DNA of 64,000 nt from Streptomyces longispororuber (GCF_014656095.1 NZ_BNBT01000001.1:27996-91995); one strand, 5' to 3'. Positions 40,904-49,881 are shown, numbered from the stretch's first letter. Numbers and translations are program-made. The notes: a model not told the origin generated them from the letters alone.

Positions 40904-42136
40904 CTACTGTCCCGCGAACTTCTTGCTGACGGCGTCGTAGATGCCCTTGGCCTCGTCGCCCAGGCGCGGGCCCGCGAGCCAGCCGGCCGTGACCGGGCCG
41001 ATCGAGGTGTTCGACACCAGCGCGGGCTTGCCGTCCTTGCCCTCGGCGACCCAGCCGCCGCCGGACGAACCGCCGGTCATGGTGCAGCCGATGCGGTACA
41101 TCGTCGGGTCGGGCTCGCTGATCGAGAGCCGGCCCGGCTTGTCCGCGCACTGGAACTGCCGCTGCCCGTCGAACGGCGGCGCCGCCGGGTAACCCGTCGC
41201 GGTCATGTCCTTGATGTCCGCCACGGCGGGCGCGTCGAAGTCCACGGGCAGCGCGGCGCCGACCGTCTCCTCCAGGGACTTGCCGCTGCCGCCCTTCTCC
41301 GGCGTCACATGGATCACCGCGAAGTCGTACGGAGCGCCCTTGCCGCCGGTCGGACCACCCTGCTCGATCCACTGGTCCGACGTCTGCGCCCAGTCACCCC
41401 ACCACACGCCGTACGGAGCGACCTCTTCCTTGGGCGCGCCCTGGAGCTGCGCGGTGGGCTTGCCGGCGTCGTTGTACGAGGGGACGAAGGCGATGTTGCG
41501 GTACCAACCGCCCTTGGCGCCCGCGTGGACGCAGTGGCCCGCTGTCCACACCATGTTCGACTTGCCCGGGTTCTTCGGGTCCTTGACCACCGTGGCCGAG
41601 CAGACCATCGACCCCTCGGGACCGTCGAAGAAGAGCTTGCCGGCCGCGGGGACCTGGTCGTGGTACGGCGCCTGCACGGCCGCCGCCTCGACCGGCTCCG
41701 GCGTCGGGTCCGTGACGCCCTGGTCGCCGGAGATGTCGCTGTCGTCGACGCCGCGGTCCGGGTTCTTGTCGGCGTCCCGCATCCGGTCCGGGTCCCACAG
41801 GCCCTCGATGATCGGGTTGACGAACTCGCCCGCCTCGCGCAGCCAGTCGTCCTTGTCCCAGTCCCGCCAGGCGCCGTCCTTCCACTTGTCGACGTCGATG
41901 CCGTGCTCCTTGAGCCGGTCCTCGAGGTCGCCCGGAAGGCGGATCTTGCCGTCGCCGTTGTCGCTGCCGTCCTGCTGCGCCGCGGACGAGTCGTCCTTCT
42001 GGTCGTCGCCGGGGCCGCAGGCCGTCGCCGTCAGGACGAGCGCGGCGCCGAGCGCGACAGCGGCCGCCACGGGGGAGGTCCTGCCGCGCACGCTCCTCCC
42101 ACGGTGAGCGGTGAAGAGCGGACGTATGGGTCGCAT
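40904..42136 (-). CDS. lipoprotein trypsin-like serine protease (paralogue 2)
   Basis: Protein of 410 residues built like its neighbour. The signal peptide has Cys40 in LTATACGPG, an Asp/Ser linker, the segment LEDRLKEHGIDVDKWKDGAW and DWLREAGEFVNPIIEGLW, and a protease domain with His in VWTAGHCVHAG, Asp in APYDFAVIHV and Ser in TMTGGSSGGGW. All three catalytic residues are present. Both copies share the unusual KEHGID/KDGAW/REA helix block between anchor and protease, which is not part of trypsins and may be a stalk or inhibitory pro-region. Tandem duplication is evident from identity across the whole length. Confidence 0.87.
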   Translation of the reverse strand: MRPIRPLFTAHRGRSVRGRTSPVAAAVALGAALVLTATACGPGDDQKDDSSAAQQDGSDNGDGKIRLPGDLEDRLKEHGIDVDKWKDGAWRDWDKDDWLREAGEFVNPIIEGLWDPDRMRDADKNPDRGVDDSDISGDQGVTDPTPEPVEAAAVQAPYHDQVPAAGKLFFDGPEGSMVCSATVVKDPKNPGKSNMVWTAGHCVHAGAKGGWYRNIAFVPSYNDAGKPTAQLQGAPKEEVAPYGVWWGDWAQTSDQWIEQGGPTGGKGAPYDFAVIHVTPEKGGSGKSLEETVGAALPVDFDAPAVADIKDMTATGYPAAPPFDGQRQFQCADKPGRLSISEPDPTMYRIGCTMTGGSSGGGWVAEGKDGKPALVSNTSIGPVTAGWLAGPRLGDEAKGIYDAVSKKFAGQ

Positions 42137-42519
42137 GGTGAGAATCCCCCTGGGCCTCGAATCGTTCCAATGCCGGACACCGCGGTGTCCACGCCTCGCG
42201 TGCGCCGTCCGTACGACTTCGCGTACGTCGGCCACGTCGGCGTCGATCGTCCCCGAGCACCACGGTGCTCAGGGACTCTGAACGCCTTGGCGCTGATGAA
42301 CAGCACCCCACACTATGCCGGTGCCGTCGGGGACAGCCGACAGAGTTGCAACGGTTCCGTCACGGCAAGGATCTTCGGGCAACCCGTGATCCCCCGCCCT
42401 CGCCGTCGTTGGTACGTACGGGGGACACGCGGCACGCGTTCACCTCCGCGCCAACCCGCCCGCCGCACCCGGCCGGATGCGGCGGGTCCTGCCCCGTCCC
42501 AGTGGGAGGACCAACAGTC
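42137..42519. promoter_or_regulatory. divergent promoter region, siderophore cluster and protease
   Basis: 383 bases between the protease and the siderophore aminotransferase. I looked for a DmdR/IdeR iron box (TTAGGTnAGnCTnACCTAA-like) and saw none. GGGAGGA at 42504-42510 is the ribosome binding site of the aminotransferase. No gene is supported. Confidence 0.5.
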
Positions 42520-44094
42520 GTGGCCGTGACCGAGCCTGCTCCCGCGGCGGTGTCCGCGGCACACGAAGGGATCCTGCGCCGCCAGTCGGCGCGCGAGTCC
42601 GCAGCGCGCACCTATGCGCGCGCCCTGCCGATCGTGCCCGTCCGCGCGCGGGGGATGACGATCGAGGGCGCCGACGGACAGCGCTACCTGGACTGCCTCT
42701 CCGGCGCGGGCACCCTCGCCCTCGGGCACAACCACCCCGTCGTCCTCGAGGCCATCCGCGCCGTCCTCGACTCCGGCGCCCCCCTGCACGTCCTCGACCT
42801 GGCCACCCCCGTCAAGGACGCCTTCACCACCGAGCTGTTCCACACGCTGCCCCGCGGCTTCGCGGAGCGCGCACGCGTCCAGTTCTGCGGCCCCGCGGGC
42901 ACGGACGCGGTGGAGGCCGCGCTGAAACTGGTGCGCGCCGCGACCGGACGGGACGGACTGCTCGCCTTCACCGGCGCGTATCACGGCATGACGGCGGGGG
43001 CGCTCGAAGCATCCGGAGGCGCGCGGGACGTACGGGTGGCGCGCCTGCCCTATCCGCAGGACTACCGCTGCCCCTTCGGCGTCGGCGGCCCCCGCGGGGC
43101 CGAACTCGCCGCCCGCTGGACCGAGAACGTGCTCGACGACCCCAAGTCCGGGGTGCCCGCCCCCGCCGGGATGATCGTCGAACCCGTGCAGGGCGAGGGC
43201 GGTGTGCTCCCCGCCCCCGACGCCTGGCTGCGCCGGATGCGCGACATCACGGCGGCGCGCGGCGTCCCGCTCATCGCGGACGAGGTGCAGACGGGCGTCG
43301 GGCGCACCGGCGCCTTCTGGGCCGTCGAACACAGCGGCATCGTGCCCGACGTCCTCGTCGCGTCCAAGGCGATCGGCGGCAGCCTCCCGCTCGCCGTCGT
43401 CGTCTACCGCGACGACCTCGACGTCTGGCCGCCCGGCGCCCACGCCGGCACCTTCCGCGGCAACCAGCTCGCCATGGCCGCGGGGGCGGCGACCCTCGCA
43501 TACGTCCGTGAGCACCACCTCGCCGAGCGCGCCGCCACCCTGGGCGCCCGCATGCTCGCCGCCCTGCGGTCCCTGGCCAACGAGTACTCCTGCGTCGGTG
43601 AGGTCCGCGGCCGCGGACTCATGCTCGGCGTCGAACTGGTCGACCCGGCCGGTTCCGCCCCTGCTCCGAGCGGTGGCGAGCCGGACCCCGCGGGGAGCGC
43701 CGGGCGCTCCGATGTGCCGAAGCCCGGGGGCGAGGCCCGCGCTCCGTCCGTACCCGCCGCCCGCACCGGCGACAGCCCCTCCGACCCTGCCCGCCCCCGG
43801 GGCGCCCCGTCCTCCGCCGCCACCGTGTCCCGCGACCGCGCCGAGCCGCACCAGCGCCCGAGCGACCACGCGCACGAGCTGCCGGAGACCCGCCCGCTCC
43901 CGCCCGCCCCCGAACTCGCCGCAGCCGTACAGCGGGAGTGTCTGCGCCGTGGCCTCATCGTCGAGCTCGGCGGGCGCCACTCCAGCGTCGTACGCCTCCT
44001 TCCGCCGCTCACCATCACCGACGAACAGGCCACCGCCGTCCTCGACCGCCTCGCCGACGCGCTCGCCACGGTGACGCGCGCCCACCACCGGTAA
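42520..44094 (+). CDS. diaminobutyrate-2-oxoglutarate-type aminotransferase of siderophore cluster
   Basis: PLP-dependent class III aminotransferase of 524 residues, RhbA/DABA-aminotransferase type. It likely makes L-2,4-diaminobutyrate from aspartate semialdehyde. Motifs are LSGAGTLALGHNHP, FCGPAGTDAVEAALKL, PVQGEGGVLP, IADEVQTGVGRTG, and the PLP Lys in VASKAIGG near residue 285. An ~80-residue Pro/Ala/Asp/Ser-rich insertion interrupts the C-terminal domain at about 377-456, between GVELVDPAG and PAPELAAAVQ, which ordinary members lack. GTG 42520 has GGGAGGA nine bases upstream. It is the first gene of the cluster. Confidence 0.88.
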   Translation: MAVTEPAPAAVSAAHEGILRRQSARESAARTYARALPIVPVRARGMTIEGADGQRYLDCLSGAGTLALGHNHPVVLEAIRAVLDSGAPLHVLDLATPVKDAFTTELFHTLPRGFAERARVQFCGPAGTDAVEAALKLVRAATGRDGLLAFTGAYHGMTAGALEASGGARDVRVARLPYPQDYRCPFGVGGPRGAELAARWTENVLDDPKSGVPAPAGMIVEPVQGEGGVLPAPDAWLRRMRDITAARGVPLIADEVQTGVGRTGAFWAVEHSGIVPDVLVASKAIGGSLPLAVVVYRDDLDVWPPGAHAGTFRGNQLAMAAGAATLAYVREHHLAERAATLGARMLAALRSLANEYSCVGEVRGRGLMLGVELVDPAGSAPAPSGGEPDPAGSAGRSDVPKPGGEARAPSVPAARTGDSPSDPARPRGAPSSAATVSRDRAEPHQRPSDHAHELPETRPLPPAPELAAAVQRECLRRGLIVELGGRHSSVVRLLPPLTITDEQATAVLDRLADALATVTRAHHR

Positions 44095-44111
44095 CCCACG
44101 CCCCACGCTTC

Positions 44112-44440
44112 CCATGTCCGCCGTCCCGCCCTGTGTCCGCCGTCCCGTCCCGTGTCCGCCGTCCCGCCCCCCTGTGCGCCGTCCCGTCCTGTGCCTGTCG
44201 TTCCGCGTCGTGTCCGTTGTCCCGCCTCGTGTTCGCCGTCCCGTCCTGTGCCTGTCGTTCCGCGTCGTGTCCGTTGTCCCGCCTCGTGTCCGCCGTCCCG
44301 TCCTGTGCCTGTCGTTCCGCGTCGTGTCCGTTGTCCCGCCTCGTGTCCGCCGTCCCGTCCTGTGCCCGCCGTTCCGCGTCGTGTCCGTTGTCCCGCCCCG
44401 TGTCCGCCGACCCGCCCTGTGTCCGCCGTCCCACGCCATA
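44112..44440. repeat. higher-order tandem repeat: 57-bp units built of three 19-mers
   Basis: Four 57-bp units at 44177-44233, 44234-44290, 44291-44347 and 44348-44404 start CGCCGTCCCGTCCTGTG. Each is composed of three diverged 19-base monomers. Single 19-mers of the type GTGTCCGCCGTCCCGCCCT flank the array on both sides. The array sits in the 713-base gap between aminotransferase and the first synthetase gene, and the gap continues to 44760 as irregular GTCCGTCCCGGCC-type repeats. The middle units are nearly identical, so expansion was recent. Confidence 0.9.
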
Positions 44441-44807
44441 TCCATCGCCCGCCCCGGTCCACCATCCGTCCCGGTCCACCCGTCTGTGCCAGTCCACCGG
44501 TTGTCCCGCCCCACCTCGCCTGTCCCAGTCCACCCCGTCTGTCCTGGCCTCCGGGTTTCGTCTCGGCCCCCGGGGTCCGTCCGGCTGCCGGGGCCGTCCC
44601 CGGCTCCCGGGTCCGTCCCGGCCTCCGGGTCCGTCCGGGCCTCCGGGCCCGTCCGTCGGCTGTCTGCCCTCTCCGCCGCCTCCCCCCACCGGCCCGGCAG
44701 ACGCGGCCGGTCCGCCCCGGGCGCGCCCCATCCGCCTCACCCGTCCCACTCCAGTCGTTCAGCCCCGCCCGTCCCCACACGGAGCCCGACACCAGCAAGG
44801 AAGCCCC

Positions 44808-46847
44808 TTGAACGCGACCCCCGCATCCGAAGGCCGTCCCCAACCGCATCCCTCAGGCGCCTGCGGCACGCACTCCACGCCGGCTGCGGAGTCCGAGACA
44901 GTCCCCCAGCAGAAGGGTCGGAGCCAGGAGACCGAGCGCCTGCCCCACGGCACCGTCGACCTCCTCGACCATCCCGACCCGCGCACGGCCGCCCAGGCCG
45001 CCGCCCTGGAGAACCTGCTGCGGTGCTGGGTGCGCGAGAACGGCTTCGACGCCCCTGAGCGCGGCACCCTCCGCATCCCCCTTCCCGCCAGTGCGACCGC
45101 TCTGCTCGTGCCCGTCGACTACTGGTCTCCTACCGGCTGGCACCGCTTCGGCCTTCCCCGCCTGGAGAACGACCCCGAGTCCGGGCCCCCGGTCGACGCG
45201 GTCACGCTCGCCACCCTGCTGAGCCGCGAGACGGCGCCTCCGCCCGGTGAGAGCGCCGAGCGCACCGCCGACACGGAGACCGTGGCCGCCACGGAACCCA
45301 CGACTGCCACGGAAGCCACAGCCTTCACGGAAACCACAGCCGTCTCGACGGACCCGGTCACCCCCGCAGCCACTGACGCCCCCGTGGCTGCCGAAGGCGC
45401 CGACCTCGTGGCTCGCGTCGCCGACTCCGTTCGCCGTACCGCCGAGTTCCTGGCCCACCGCCGGGACCATCGGCAGGACCCTCCCGACCTCTTCCTGACC
45501 GCCGAACAGTCCCTCCTCCTCGGGCACCCCCTGCACCCCACGCCCAAGAGCCGCGAAGGCCTCTCGGACTCCGAAAGCCGTCTCTACTCACCGGAGTTGC
45601 GCGGCGCCTTCCCGCTGCACTGGCTCGCGGTCGCTCCCTCCGTCCTGGCCACGGACTCGGCCTGGACCGAGCGCGGCCGCGCCGTCCCGGCCGGCCTGCT
45701 GACCGCCCGCCTGGCCGGGCCCGGCGCGACCCCGCCGGACGGGCACGCCCTGCTCCCCGTGCACCCGTGGCAGATGCGCGAGCTCCAGCGCCGCCCCGAG
45801 GTCACCGCCCTCCTGGCCGCCGGGCTGCTCCAGGACTGCGGCCCGCACGGCGAGCTCTGGCACCCCACGTCCTCCGTCCGCACGCTCTACCGCTCCGGCG
45901 CCCCGGCCATGCTGAAGCTCTCGCTCGGCCTGCGCATCACCAACTCCCGCCGGGAGAACCTCCGCAAGGAACTCCACCGCGGCGTCGAGGTCCACCGCCT
46001 GCTGCGCAGCGGCCTCGCCGAGCAGTGGCACGCGGCTCACCCGGGGTTCGACATCATCCGGGACCCCGCCTGGCTCGCCGTCACCGGAGCCGACGGCGCC
46101 CCCGTCCCCGGGCTCGACGTCATGATCCGGCACAATCCGTTCGGCCCCACCGACGACGCCACCTGCATCGCCGGCCTCGTCTCACCCAGGCCGCCCGCCC
46201 AGGACGGCGGCCAGGACCAGCCGCCGATGCGCTCCCGGCTCGCCGAGATCATCACCCGCCTCGCCGGACGCACCGGCCGCCCGCGCGGAGCCGTGGCCGC
46301 GGAGTGGTTCCTGCGGTACCTCGAGAACGTCGTCCGCCCCGTGCTGTGGCTGGACAGCGAGGCAGGAGTCGCCCTGGAGGCCCACCAGCAGAACACCGTG
46401 CTCCTGCTCGACCCCGACGGATGGCCCAGCGGCGGCCGGTACCGCGACAACCAGGGCTACTACTACCGCGAGTCCCGCCGCGCCGAACTGGACCGGCGCC
46501 TGCCCGGCATCGGCCGGCACAGCGACACGTTCGTCTCCGACGAGGTCACCGACGAGCGCTTCGCCTACTACCTCGGCATCAACAACGTCCTCGGCCTCGT
46601 CGGCGCCCTCGGCTCCCAACGCCTCGCCGACGAAAGGCTGCTGCTCGCCGCGCTCCGCCGCTTCCTCGGCGACGTGGCGTCAGGGCCCGGCCGCCTGCGC
46701 ACCCCCCTGCCCGCCCTGCTGCTCGACTCACCCGTGCTGCGGTGCAAGGCCAACCTGCTCACCCGGCTGCACGGCCTCGACGAACTCGTCGGCCCCGTCG
46801 ACACCCAGTCCGTCTACGTCACCATCGCCAACCCCCTCCGCCTGTGA
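44808..46847 (+). CDS. IucA/IucC-family NIS siderophore synthetase (first)
   Basis: NRPS-independent siderophore synthetase of 679 residues that joins citrate or a succinyl acid to an amine using ATP. Motifs are GHPLHPTPKSREG near residue 238 (ATP site), LLPVHPWQ near 318, KLSLGLRITNSRREN near 370 and EAHQQNTVLLL near 523. A Thr/Ala/Glu-rich segment of ~45 residues (TATEATAFTETTA-like) separates the N-terminal domain from the rest at about 145-195. The start is TTG with AAGGAAG four bases upstream. The open frame further upstream only runs through repeat DNA. The next gene lies 143 bases downstream. Confidence 0.9.
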   Translation: MNATPASEGRPQPHPSGACGTHSTPAAESETVPQQKGRSQETERLPHGTVDLLDHPDPRTAAQAAALENLLRCWVRENGFDAPERGTLRIPLPASATALLVPVDYWSPTGWHRFGLPRLENDPESGPPVDAVTLATLLSRETAPPPGESAERTADTETVAATEPTTATEATAFTETTAVSTDPVTPAATDAPVAAEGADLVARVADSVRRTAEFLAHRRDHRQDPPDLFLTAEQSLLLGHPLHPTPKSREGLSDSESRLYSPELRGAFPLHWLAVAPSVLATDSAWTERGRAVPAGLLTARLAGPGATPPDGHALLPVHPWQMRELQRRPEVTALLAAGLLQDCGPHGELWHPTSSVRTLYRSGAPAMLKLSLGLRITNSRRENLRKELHRGVEVHRLLRSGLAEQWHAAHPGFDIIRDPAWLAVTGADGAPVPGLDVMIRHNPFGPTDDATCIAGLVSPRPPAQDGGQDQPPMRSRLAEIITRLAGRTGRPRGAVAAEWFLRYLENVVRPVLWLDSEAGVALEAHQQNTVLLLDPDGWPSGGRYRDNQGYYYRESRRAELDRRLPGIGRHSDTFVSDEVTDERFAYYLGINNVLGLVGALGSQRLADERLLLAALRRFLGDVASGPGRLRTPLPALLLDSPVLRCKANLLTRLHGLDELVGPVDTQSVYVTIANPLRL

Positions 46848-46990
46848 ACCCCGCACCCGTCACCTCGTACGCCTACATCCCGTACCCCTCACCCCGAACC
46901 ACCGAGCCCGCCCCCTGCCCGACCTGAGCCACCCCTGAGGACCATTGCCCCGCCTCCGCTGAACCCGCCCCCGCCGAGAGGAGCCACGTC

Positions 46991-47863
46991 GTGCCTCCCA
47001 CCGATGCCAGCACCGACGCGAGCACCGACGTCAGTACCGATGCGAGCACCGACGTCAGTACCGATGCCAGCACGGACACGAGCACCGTCGCCGACAGCGA
47101 TACGAGCGCCGACGCCGGAGCCGAGCCCGCCACCCCGGGCGCCACGGACTGCGAAGACACCCTCGATCTGCAGTTGCCCGACGAACTCCTCGCGTTGATT
47201 GCCCACGGCGACGGGCAGGAACCGCCCGCGGCAGCCGACGTGAACGGCGCCTACGGACCGACGGCAGGCGGGGCGGACCCCTATCCCCGAGAGGACCTTC
47301 TCGACCACATCGCCACCTGGGGCCCGGCGGCCACCGACGTCGGTGTCTTCCAGCTCGTGCCCGTCCACCTCCCTCGCGACCTGCCGCTCATCAGCCGGTG
47401 GATGAACGACCCCGCCGTCGCCGAATTCTGGGAGCTCGCGGGGCCCGAGTCCGTCACCGAGGCCCACCTGCGCGCCCAACTGGACGGAGACGGGCGCAGT
47501 GTCCCCTGCCTCGGCGTCCTCGCGGGCACACCCATGAGCTACTGGGAGATCTACCGTGCCGACCTCGATCCGCTGGCACGCCACTACCCCGCCCGTCCGC
47601 ACGACACCGGGATCCACCTGCTCATCGGCGGCGTCACCCACCGCGGCCGGGGCATCGGCAGCACCCTGCTGAGAGTGGTCGCCGACCTCGTCCTCGACCG
47701 CCGCCCCGCCTGCGCACGCGTCGTGGCCGAACCGGACCTGCGCAACACCCCCTCCGTCTCCGCCTTCCTCAGCGCCGGCTTCCGCTTCGCCGCCGAGGTG
47801 GACCTGCCCGACAAGCGAGCCGCGCTCATGGTCCGCGACCGGGCCCTGCGCGGCCTGCTCTGA
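46991..47863 (+). CDS. GNAT acyltransferase of siderophore cluster (RhbD/AlcB-like)
   Basis: Acyl-CoA transferase of 290 residues. The catalytic half resembles siderophore acetyltransferases (VFQLVPVHLPRDLPLISRWM, then PMSYWEIYRAD, then the acetyl-CoA loop THRGRGIGSTLL near residue 216 and NTPSVSAFLSAGFRF). It would acylate an N-hydroxyamine or amine arm. The first ~40 residues are Asp/Ser/Thr repeats (ASTDVSTD) from a 12-bp DNA repeat, followed by a Ala/Asp-rich linker. GTG 46991 has GAGAGGAG upstream. Confidence 0.85.
   Translation: MPPTDASTDASTDVSTDASTDVSTDASTDTSTVADSDTSADAGAEPATPGATDCEDTLDLQLPDELLALIAHGDGQEPPAAADVNGAYGPTAGGADPYPREDLLDHIATWGPAATDVGVFQLVPVHLPRDLPLISRWMNDPAVAEFWELAGPESVTEAHLRAQLDGDGRSVPCLGVLAGTPMSYWEIYRADLDPLARHYPARPHDTGIHLLIGGVTHRGRGIGSTLLRVVADLVLDRRPACARVVAEPDLRNTPSVSAFLSAGFRFAAEVDLPDKRAALMVRDRALRGLL
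47001..47108. repeat. 12-bp in-frame repeat in the acyltransferase N-terminus
   Basis: About eight imperfect copies of GCGAGCACCGAC / GTCAGTACCGAT encode alternating STDA/STDV. The unit keeps the frame, so copy number can change without inactivating the gene. Confidence 0.8.
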
Positions 47864-47936
47864 CCCGCCCGCTGACGACCTGCTCACTTCTCCAACGTCG
47901 CTCGACCTGATCCGGTTCCCTCCCCGAGGAGTCCCC

Positions 47937-49841
47937 GTGCCGCATTCCTCCGAACCCCACAAACCCCACGACCCCGCCGCGCTCTACGACCCGCCCGAGC
48001 TGTCGCGGGAACGCTGGGAGCAGGCGGGCCGACGCCTGCTCGCCAAAATCGTCAGCGAGTTCGCTTACGAGGAGATCCTCCGGCCCGCCCCGACCGCCGC
48101 CGGTACCGCTGATACCGCCGGTACCGCTGATACCGCCGGTGCCGTCGATACGGCCGACGGCACGGACACGTACCACCTCTTCCTCGACGAACCCGGCACG
48201 AGCGGCCGGCCGCGGCCCCGCCTCACCTTCCGCGCCCGCCGCACCGCGTACGGCAGTTGGCGCGTGGACCCGGCCAGCCTGCTGCTCGACGAAGGCGGCG
48301 ACCGGCCCCGGCCGCTCACGGACCCGCTCCGGTTCCTGACGGCCGCGCGCCACACCCTCGGCCTGGACGGCGCCACCCTCGGCCACCTCATCCGCGAGCT
48401 GACCGTCACCCTCAGCGCGGACACCCGGCTCGACCACGGCGCCCTGAGCGCTGCGGAACTCGCCGACCTCGGCTACGCGGAGCTCGAAGGACACCAGACC
48501 GGACACCCCTGGCTCGTCCTCAACAAAGGCCGCATCGGCTTCTCCGCCACCGACGCGCGCCACTGGGCACCCGAGGCCCGCGCCCACACCACGATCCCCT
48601 GGATCGCCGTCCACACCAGCCTCGCCACCTACCGGGGTGTGGCCGCCCTGGACACCTCCGAGAAGCTCTACGCGCGCGAACTCGCCCCCGCCACACAGGA
48701 GGCCTACGCGGCCATACTCCGCGCGCGGGGCCTCGACCCCCAGGAGTACCTCTACCTTCCGGTGCACCCCTGGCAGTGGGACGACATCGTGCTGCCCCTC
48801 TTCGCGCCGTCCGTCGCCTCCGGGGAGATCGTCCCACTCCCCACTGACGGCGACCTGCGCCTGCCCCAGCAGTCGATCCGTACCTTCCTGAACATCACGC
48901 GACCCGAACGGCACACCATCAAGCTGCCGCTCTCCGTCCTCAACACCCTGGTGTGGCGCGGCCTCCCCACGGAGCGCACCCTCGCCGCCCCGGACGTCAC
49001 CTCCTGGGTGCACGCCTTGCGGGACTCCGACCCCTTCTTGCGCGACGAATGCCGCGTGATCCTCCTCGGAGAAGTCGCGTCCGTGACGGTGGAACACCCC
49101 GTCTACGACTCGCTGCCGGAAGTTCCCTACCAGTACAAGGAGTTGCTCGGCGCCATCTGGCGCGAGCCGGTCACGCGCTACCTCGCGCCGGGGGAGCGCG
49201 CCCGTACCCTCGCCTGCCTGCTGCACACCGATCCCCAGGGACGCGCCCTCGTCGCCGAGCTCGTCGAGCGGTCCGGGCTCGCACCGGCCGTCTGGCTGCG
49301 CCATCTGTTCGCGACCCTGCTGCCGCCTCTCCTGCAGTTCCTGTACCGGTACGGCACGGTGTTCTCGCCCCACGGGGAGAACACCATCGTCGTCTTCGAC
49401 GACAGCGACGTGCCCGTGCGGCTGGCCGTGAAGGACTTCGTGGACGACGTCAACGTCAGCGCCGAGCGCGTACGGGAGCACGACACCATGCCACCCTCCG
49501 TGCGCGACATCCTGCTCACGGAGCCACCCGCGTTCCTCACCCAGTTCCTCCACGCCGGCCTGTTCGTCGGCGTCTTCCGCTATCTGGCACCCCTGTGCGA
49601 GGAGCAGCTCGGCGTTCCCGAGACCGACTTCTGGTCCCTGGTCCGCGCCGAGATCCTCCGCCACCAGGCGCGCGCCCCCGAGCTCAAGGAGCGCTACGAG
49701 CTGTTCGACCTGTTCACGCCCCGTATCGAGCGGCTGTGCCTGAACCGGAACCGGCTCCACCTCGACGGCTACCGCGACCGGGCCGAGCGTCCCCACGCCG
49801 CCGTGCACGGGACCGTGCCGAACCCCCTCCATCAGCCTTGA
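47937..49841 (+). CDS. IucA/IucC-family NIS siderophore synthetase (second)
   Basis: Second synthetase, 634 residues, with motifs GHPWLVLNKGRIGFS near residue 187, LPVHPWQWDD near 275, TFLNITRPERHTIKLPLS near 320, and SPHGENTIVVFDD near 477. It likely condenses the second amine arm. A GTADTA repeat segment (~residues 55-73) interrupts the N-terminal domain. GTG 47937 has GAGGAG five bases upstream. Gene order aminotransferase-synthetase-acyltransferase-synthetase parallels rhizobactin-type rhbA-C-D-F, with the rhbB decarboxylase and rhbE hydroxylase equivalents missing here. Confidence 0.9.
   Translation: MPHSSEPHKPHDPAALYDPPELSRERWEQAGRRLLAKIVSEFAYEEILRPAPTAAGTADTAGTADTAGAVDTADGTDTYHLFLDEPGTSGRPRPRLTFRARRTAYGSWRVDPASLLLDEGGDRPRPLTDPLRFLTAARHTLGLDGATLGHLIRELTVTLSADTRLDHGALSAAELADLGYAELEGHQTGHPWLVLNKGRIGFSATDARHWAPEARAHTTIPWIAVHTSLATYRGVAALDTSEKLYARELAPATQEAYAAILRARGLDPQEYLYLPVHPWQWDDIVLPLFAPSVASGEIVPLPTDGDLRLPQQSIRTFLNITRPERHTIKLPLSVLNTLVWRGLPTERTLAAPDVTSWVHALRDSDPFLRDECRVILLGEVASVTVEHPVYDSLPEVPYQYKELLGAIWREPVTRYLAPGERARTLACLLHTDPQGRALVAELVERSGLAPAVWLRHLFATLLPPLLQFLYRYGTVFSPHGENTIVVFDDSDVPVRLAVKDFVDDVNVSAERVREHDTMPPSVRDILLTEPPAFLTQFLHAGLFVGVFRYLAPLCEEQLGVPETDFWSLVRAEILRHQARAPELKERYELFDLFTPRIERLCLNRNRLHLDGYRDRAERPHAAVHGTVPNPLHQP
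48102..48155. repeat. 18-bp in-frame repeat in second synthetase gene
   Basis: Units GGTACCGCTGATACCGCC at 48102-48119 and 48120-48137 are identical, and a third at 48138-48155 is diverged. They encode GTADTA. Confidence 0.85.
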
Positions 49842-49849
49842 TCGCGGCA

Positions 49850-49872
49850 TTGTCAGTGGGGCACCGTAGGGT
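49850..49872 (+). promoter_or_regulatory. PafBC-type promoter of the DinG/XPD-like helicase gene
   Basis: TTGTCAGTG-N8-TAGGGT matches the RecA-independent DNA-damage promoter element exactly. The -10 part ends nine bases before the ATG at 49882, so the message is probably leaderless. Confidence 0.85.
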
Positions 49873-49881
49873 GGTCGGGCT

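Noticed and set aside
42137..42519. Iron-repressor (DmdR/IdeR) box before the siderophore cluster
   Set aside because: No sequence close to the 19-bp palindromic consensus was found on reading both strands; a motif scan with a weight matrix would decide.
40481..42529. 682-codon plus-strand open frame over the protease paralogue
   Set aside because: It runs through the octamer repeat and antisense to a protease with intact triad; composition is shadow-like.
44112..44440. CRISPR array
   Set aside because: Units are contiguous, with no unique spacers and no cas genes.
43938..44807. Upstream extension of the first siderophore synthetase through the 57-bp repeats
   Set aside because: The array stays open in several frames only because 57 is a multiple of three and lacks A/T. 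The TTG start with AAGGAAG explains the synthetase better.
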